From contig JADZBJ010000011.1 in the NCBI GenBank assembly GCA_020852155.1, forward strand, positions 1-7,490: a DNA stretch of 7,490 bases. The letters are read 5' to 3'. A program made the position numbers and the translations under genes. Every line of letters begins with the position of its first letter. The first letter of the stretch is position 1. The stretch is from Saprospiraceae bacterium (GTDB lineage Bacteria; Bacteroidota; Bacteroidia; Chitinophagales; Saprospiraceae). Below, in pieces: positions 4,806 through 7,490 of this stretch. A model generated the notes under the pieces. That model ran no database searches, was not told where the DNA came from, and saw nothing but the letters and a program-made list of their open reading frames with translations.

Positions 4806-6247
4806 TCCCCCCCCAACTCCAAGCTTACATTTTTCGTTTCCGAGAAAAAACGTAGGGCATCCCAGCCGCCTTCGCGGCCCATTCCAGAATTTTTCACACC
4901 ACCGAACGGCGTGCGCAGATCGCGCAGCATCCAGGTATTGATCCAGACGATTCCGGCCTGCAACTCCGCCGCCATGCGGTGGGCGCGTTGCAAGTTGTTG
5001 GTCCAAAGGGTCGCACTCAGTCCATAAGGTGAGTTATTGGCGTTTTGCAAGGCGTCGGCTTCATCCTCAAAAGGCTGAATGGTCACGACGGGGCCGAATA
5101 TTTCCTCCTGATTGGTACGGCAGTTGGTGGAAAGCCCTTCTATGACCGTTGGAGCGATGTACCAACCGCCCGACAAGTCGCCGGGCATTTCAAGGGCGTG
5201 ACCGCCGGTGAGCACTACTCCACCCTCCTGCCGCGCCAGTTCGATGTAACTCAGCACCTTGTCAAAGTGCAATTTTGACACCACGGCGCCGAGGCGGTTT
5301 TCAGGGTCAGAGGGATCACCCTGACGGATTTCTTTCACACGCTCCACAAAGTCTTTTTTGAATTTCGGATAAAGGCTTTTTTCTACATAAATTCTTGATC
5401 CACACAGGCAAATCTGCCCCTGATTGTTGAATGACGACCGAACTGACGTTTCCAGCATGGTATCATAATCACAATCAGCAAAGATGAGGTTGGGGTTTTT
5501 ACCGCCCAGTTCGAGGCTGATTTTTTTGAACATCGGCGCTGCGGTGCGGGCTATTTCGGCCCCGGCACGTGTGCTGCCGGTGAAGGAAATGGCTTTAATG
5601 CCCGGATGTTCGACGATGGCCGCGCCCACTTTAGGCCCAAGTCCGTGTACAATATTCAGTACGCCCGGCGGCATACCCGCCGACTGGCAGATTTCGCCCA
5701 GCATCATGGCCGTCAGTGGCGTCACTTCTGATGGTTTGCCAATGACACAGTTTCCGACGGCCAGAGCCGGCGCTATTTTCCAGGTAAACAGGTAAAGCGG
5801 CAGATTCCAGGGCGAAATACACCCGACCACGCCAATGGGCTGACGCAGGGTGTAACTCAACGAACCCGGCGTGTGGTGACTTTCAGATGCAAAATGCAGG
5901 AGCGCCGTGGCAAAAAACTTGAAATTCAAGGCTGCCCGCGGAATATCTACCGTACGCGCCGTGGTGATGGTTTTGCCGGAATCGGCACTTTCGGCATGTG
6001 CCAGATCATCCAGTCGAGCCAGAATACCATCGGCGACAGCGCGCAAAATGTCGTGCCGTTGATCGAGTGACATGGCCGACCATTCAGGGAATGCAGCCTT
6101 TGCTGCCTGAAAAGCCATGTCAACATCTGTTTCATCGCTATCGGCAATTCGGCCACTCAGGCGGCCAGTGGCCGGTGCAAAATTATCGAGCCACTGGCCG
6201 CTTTGTGCGGGCACGTATTTTCCGTTGATAAAATTCAGTACATCCAT
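4796..6247 (-). CDS. NAD(P)-dependent aldehyde dehydrogenase, ALDH8 / muconic-semialdehyde type
   Basis: Complete 483-residue ALDH using the ATG at 6247 (MDVLNFINGKYVPA). Catalytic set: PWNLP with Asn148, Lys171 in GKPSE, SFTGS nucleotide loop (221-225), general base Glu246 in ELGGK, nucleophile Cys280 in GQICLCG, and Glu382 in EEIFGPV. The RDLRTPFGG segment (442-450) is typical of 2-aminomuconate- and 2-hydroxymuconate-semialdehyde dehydrogenases, where arginines hold the substrate carboxylate. That points to tryptophan (kynurenine) or aromatic meta-cleavage catabolism; no partner pathway gene is in view. A GTG at 6262 would add five residues but lies upstream of the TTTGC element and off the family start. 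The last residues G-G-E-E-L and the stop come from a G8 tract and the adjoining heptamer repeat, replacing the more usual C-terminus. Cytoplasmic. It lies 24 bp after the secreted-repeat gene. Confidence 0.92.
   Translation of the reverse strand: MDVLNFINGKYVPAQSGQWLDNFAPATGRLSGRIADSDETDVDMAFQAAKAAFPEWSAMSLDQRHDILRAVADGILARLDDLAHAESADSGKTITTARTVDIPRAALNFKFFATALLHFASESHHTPGSLSYTLRQPIGVVGCISPWNLPLYLFTWKIAPALAVGNCVIGKPSEVTPLTAMMLGEICQSAGMPPGVLNIVHGLGPKVGAAIVEHPGIKAISFTGSTRAGAEIARTAAPMFKKISLELGGKNPNLIFADCDYDTMLETSVRSSFNNQGQICLCGSRIYVEKSLYPKFKKDFVERVKEIRQGDPSDPENRLGAVVSKLHFDKVLSYIELARQEGGVVLTGGHALEMPGDLSGGWYIAPTVIEGLSTNCRTNQEEIFGPVVTIQPFEDEADALQNANNSPYGLSATLWTNNLQRAHRMAAELQAGIVWINTWMLRDLRTPFGGVKNSGMGREGGWDALRFFSETKNVSLELGGEEL
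4807..4814 (-). repeat. G8 homopolymer within the dehydrogenase C-terminal codons
   Basis: Eight consecutive C on the plus strand (G on the coding strand) lie about 9 nt before the TGA. Slippage would change only the last few residues, giving short alternative tails before nearby stops, so a strong on/off effect is unlikely. Confidence 0.85.
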
Positions 6248-6250
6248 TCG

Positions 6251-6259
6251 GCAAAGATG
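6251..6259 (-). promoter_or_regulatory. Possible -7 element of the dehydrogenase gene
   Basis: Minus strand CATCTTTGC is one base off TAnnTTTGC; TTTG ends 4 nt before the ATG at 6247, the same spacing as at the MarR and peroxidase genes. It lies in the 24-bp gap after the upstream gene. No -33 TTG is seen at the right distance, so the gene may also be read through from the secreted-repeat gene. Confidence 0.4.
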
Positions 6260-6271
6260 CACAACCTGCTT

Positions 6272-7490
6272 TTATTCCCGTATCACTTTTGCCGTAGCAA
6301 TACGATCACGCCACAACATGCGCACCCAATAGACGCCTGAAGGCAGATAAGACAAGTCTATTTCATGGCCCGTGCCACGCTCGATCAGGACGCGCCCCTG
6401 GGCATCCAGCAGCGACCAATGCGCGGGCAACTCTGCTTCCTGAGTGGCCTGAATAACAATTTTTCCATTCGTCGGATTGGGCGAGAAACGAATGCCCATC
6501 GCCTGCGGATCGGTGGTTCCACTGGCGACATCCAGCACCAATACCAGCGTACTGTCGCAGCCATCTGTGGTGGTCAGGTTTTGAACGTATGTGCCTGATT
6601 GTGAATAAGTTTGATTGCCCAGCGTAAATATTTCACCGGCAGCAATGGATGCTTCAATTGTGTCGAGGTAAACAGGCAGTACATTGATGTTGACAAACAG
6701 GCGAAGGCTGTCGCAACCATTCGGGTAGGACAAAATCGTCTGGCCCGAGGTATGTTGCGCATGATAAATATCCGAGCCAATCACGAGTGTATCGCCATAG
6801 CAGATTTCCTGAACCAGTCCGGCTAATGTAATCGGCAAAAATTGCAGGGAAACCGTAATGATACTGTCGCATCCGGCATTGGTTTCAAGATTAATTGTTC
6901 CTGAAGGATGTTGTTCATTGAAAATCACACCGGCAACTGTCATGCTTTGTCCGGCGCAGAGAGTTTCCTGAATGCTGGTCATAAATGCCGGAACAAAACT
7001 GACATTGACCATGATGACACTGTCGCATCCGGCCGCCGAAGTCAGGTACAAAATACCGTCCGGATTGGCTTCGTCGAACACTACCCCACCCGCTTCGTAG
7101 GTTTGTCCTGTACAAAGTATTGGCCTGACCGACGTGATATTAGGCGGCCAGAAATTCAGGTCAACAATATAAACCGTGTCGCAGCCTGAAGGAGAAGCAA
7201 CCGTCACTGTACCGCCCGGATTTTGTGCATCGAAAATGGTTCCGCCAACGGTTAGCGTCTGTCCGGCACACAGGGTTTCGTTAATCGTCGCTGTAATGCC
7301 CTGGCCGAACGTTGCATTCACCAGGATAATGCTGTCACAACCAGCCGCCGACGTGAGGTATATAGCGCCAACAGGGTTGGACGCGTCAAAAATCTGACCA
7401 CCTGCTTCAAAAGTTTCCCCAGCGCAAAGTGAAGGCATGAGTGAAACGATATTCGGGGGCAAATAATTCAAATGAACCTGGATAATGCTG
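6272..7490 (-). CDS. T9SS-secreted repeat protein (C-terminal part of a larger surface protein)
   Basis: The frame is open to the right edge, so only the last 405 residues are seen. The TTG at 7471 is internal, because coding sequence continues upstream (SIIQVH). Six 52-residue repeats carry an LCAG-type cysteine and a GCDS cysteine about 29 residues later, probably a disulfide per repeat; a seventh is cut by the edge. The last repeat lacks the first cysteine (IAAG). The C-terminal ~74 residues (RFSPNPTNGKIVI ... LLDAQGRVL ... IDLSYLPSGVYWVRM ... KVIRE) form a type A T9SS sorting domain (TIGR04183-like). That directs export across the outer membrane and surface anchoring or release after cleavage. 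Adhesin or extracellular matrix role is an inference from architecture only. The downstream dehydrogenase begins 24 bp after the TAA. Confidence 0.9.
   Translation of the reverse strand, partial: SIIQVHLNYLPPNIVSLMPSLCAGETFEAGGQIFDASNPVGAIYLTSAAGCDSIILVNATFGQGITATINETLCAGQTLTVGGTIFDAQNPGGTVTVASPSGCDTVYIVDLNFWPPNITSVRPILCTGQTYEAGGVVFDEANPDGILYLTSAAGCDSVIMVNVSFVPAFMTSIQETLCAGQSMTVAGVIFNEQHPSGTINLETNAGCDSIITVSLQFLPITLAGLVQEICYGDTLVIGSDIYHAQHTSGQTILSYPNGCDSLRLFVNINVLPVYLDTIEASIAAGEIFTLGNQTYSQSGTYVQNLTTTDGCDSTLVLVLDVASGTTDPQAMGIRFSPNPTNGKIVIQATQEAELPAHWSLLDAQGRVLIERGTGHEIDLSYLPSGVYWVRMLWRDRIATAKVIRE
6496..7490 (-). repeat. 156-bp (52-residue) protein-coding repeats in the T9SS protein
   Basis: The conserved Gly-Cys-Asp of successive units recurs at exactly 52 residues across all six visible units. 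Unit starts (LCAG or equivalent) fall at about 7429, 7273, 7117, 6961, 6805 and 6646. Units 1 and 3 share xAGGxxFDxxNP and LTSAAGCDS, while units 2 and 4 share ETLCAGQ and TV(G/A)G, so an A-B pair of 104 residues seems to have been duplicated. Units 5 and 6 are more diverged, and unit 6 lost its first cysteine. Confidence 0.88.

Noticed and set aside
4807..4814. Phase-variable switch at the G8 tract
   Set aside because: The tract is about 9 nt from the stop codon, so slippage alters only a short tail and should not switch the enzyme off.
6248..6262. Five-residue longer dehydrogenase start at the GTG at 6262
   Set aside because: It would place the TTTGC element inside the coding sequence, and the ATG at 6247 matches the family N-terminus.
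6908..7189. Plus-strand frames opposite the repeat protein and the dehydrogenase
   Set aside because: They recur with the repeat period because they are antisense to it, and have no recognisable domain or start context.
6272..7471. Treating the TTG at 7471 as the start of the repeat protein
   Set aside because: The frame remains open to 7490 and the upstream codons continue the repeat pattern. With no signal peptide at that point, the gene is clearly cut by the window edge.

Overview
The window looks like a chromosomal segment of a member of the Bacteroidota, possibly a Saprospiraceae/Chitinophagales-type bacterium (inference). The evidence is a type B ribosomal protein L31 next to a Bacteroidota-type GlmU-like nucleotidyltransferase, a repeat-rich surface protein with a type IX secretion (T9SS) C-terminal sorting domain, and promoter elements of the Bacteroidota type (TTTG or TTG, 19-21 bp, TAnnTTTG) with no Shine-Dalgarno sequences of note.

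Layout. Bases 1-608 (minus strand) hold the first 92 codons of the GlmU-like gene and, upstream of it, rpmE2, separated by a strong intrinsic terminator. rpmE2 has a well-formed promoter overlapped by an inverted repeat. Bases 609-962 are non-coding and end in an 8-bp tandem repeat. Bases 963-2036 (minus) encode a cytoplasmic alpha/beta-hydrolase esterase with an N-terminal CBM48-like domain. A pair of REP-like stem-loop repeats (2066-2194) separates it from a MarR-family regulator (2186-2662, minus). A diheme cytochrome-c peroxidase/MauG-type protein (2838-3776, plus) diverges from the regulator, so the regulator may control it. After a repeat-filled spacer comes a DedA/VTT membrane protein (4028-4669, plus). 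It converges on an ALDH8-like semialdehyde dehydrogenase (4796-6247, minus), and the junction is a large inverted repeat built of 7-bp units. The dehydrogenase lies 24 bp downstream of a partial secreted protein (6272-7490, minus) made of 52-residue cysteine-pair repeats plus the T9SS sorting domain.

The genes do not form one pathway. MarR/peroxidase is the only plausible regulatory pair, and rpmE2/GlmU-like is the only neighbourhood I recognise as recurrent. The most distinctive features are non-coding. Several genes have a TTTG promoter element only 3-6 nt before the start codon, which predicts nearly leaderless mRNAs. Intergenic spacers carry four different short-period (7-9 bp) tandem repeats, two arranged as long inverted repeats. 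Two genes (MarR and the dehydrogenase) take their stop codon from inside a repeat. I see no CRISPR array, tRNA, rRNA, transposase gene or phage gene, and no convincing new multi-gene system.
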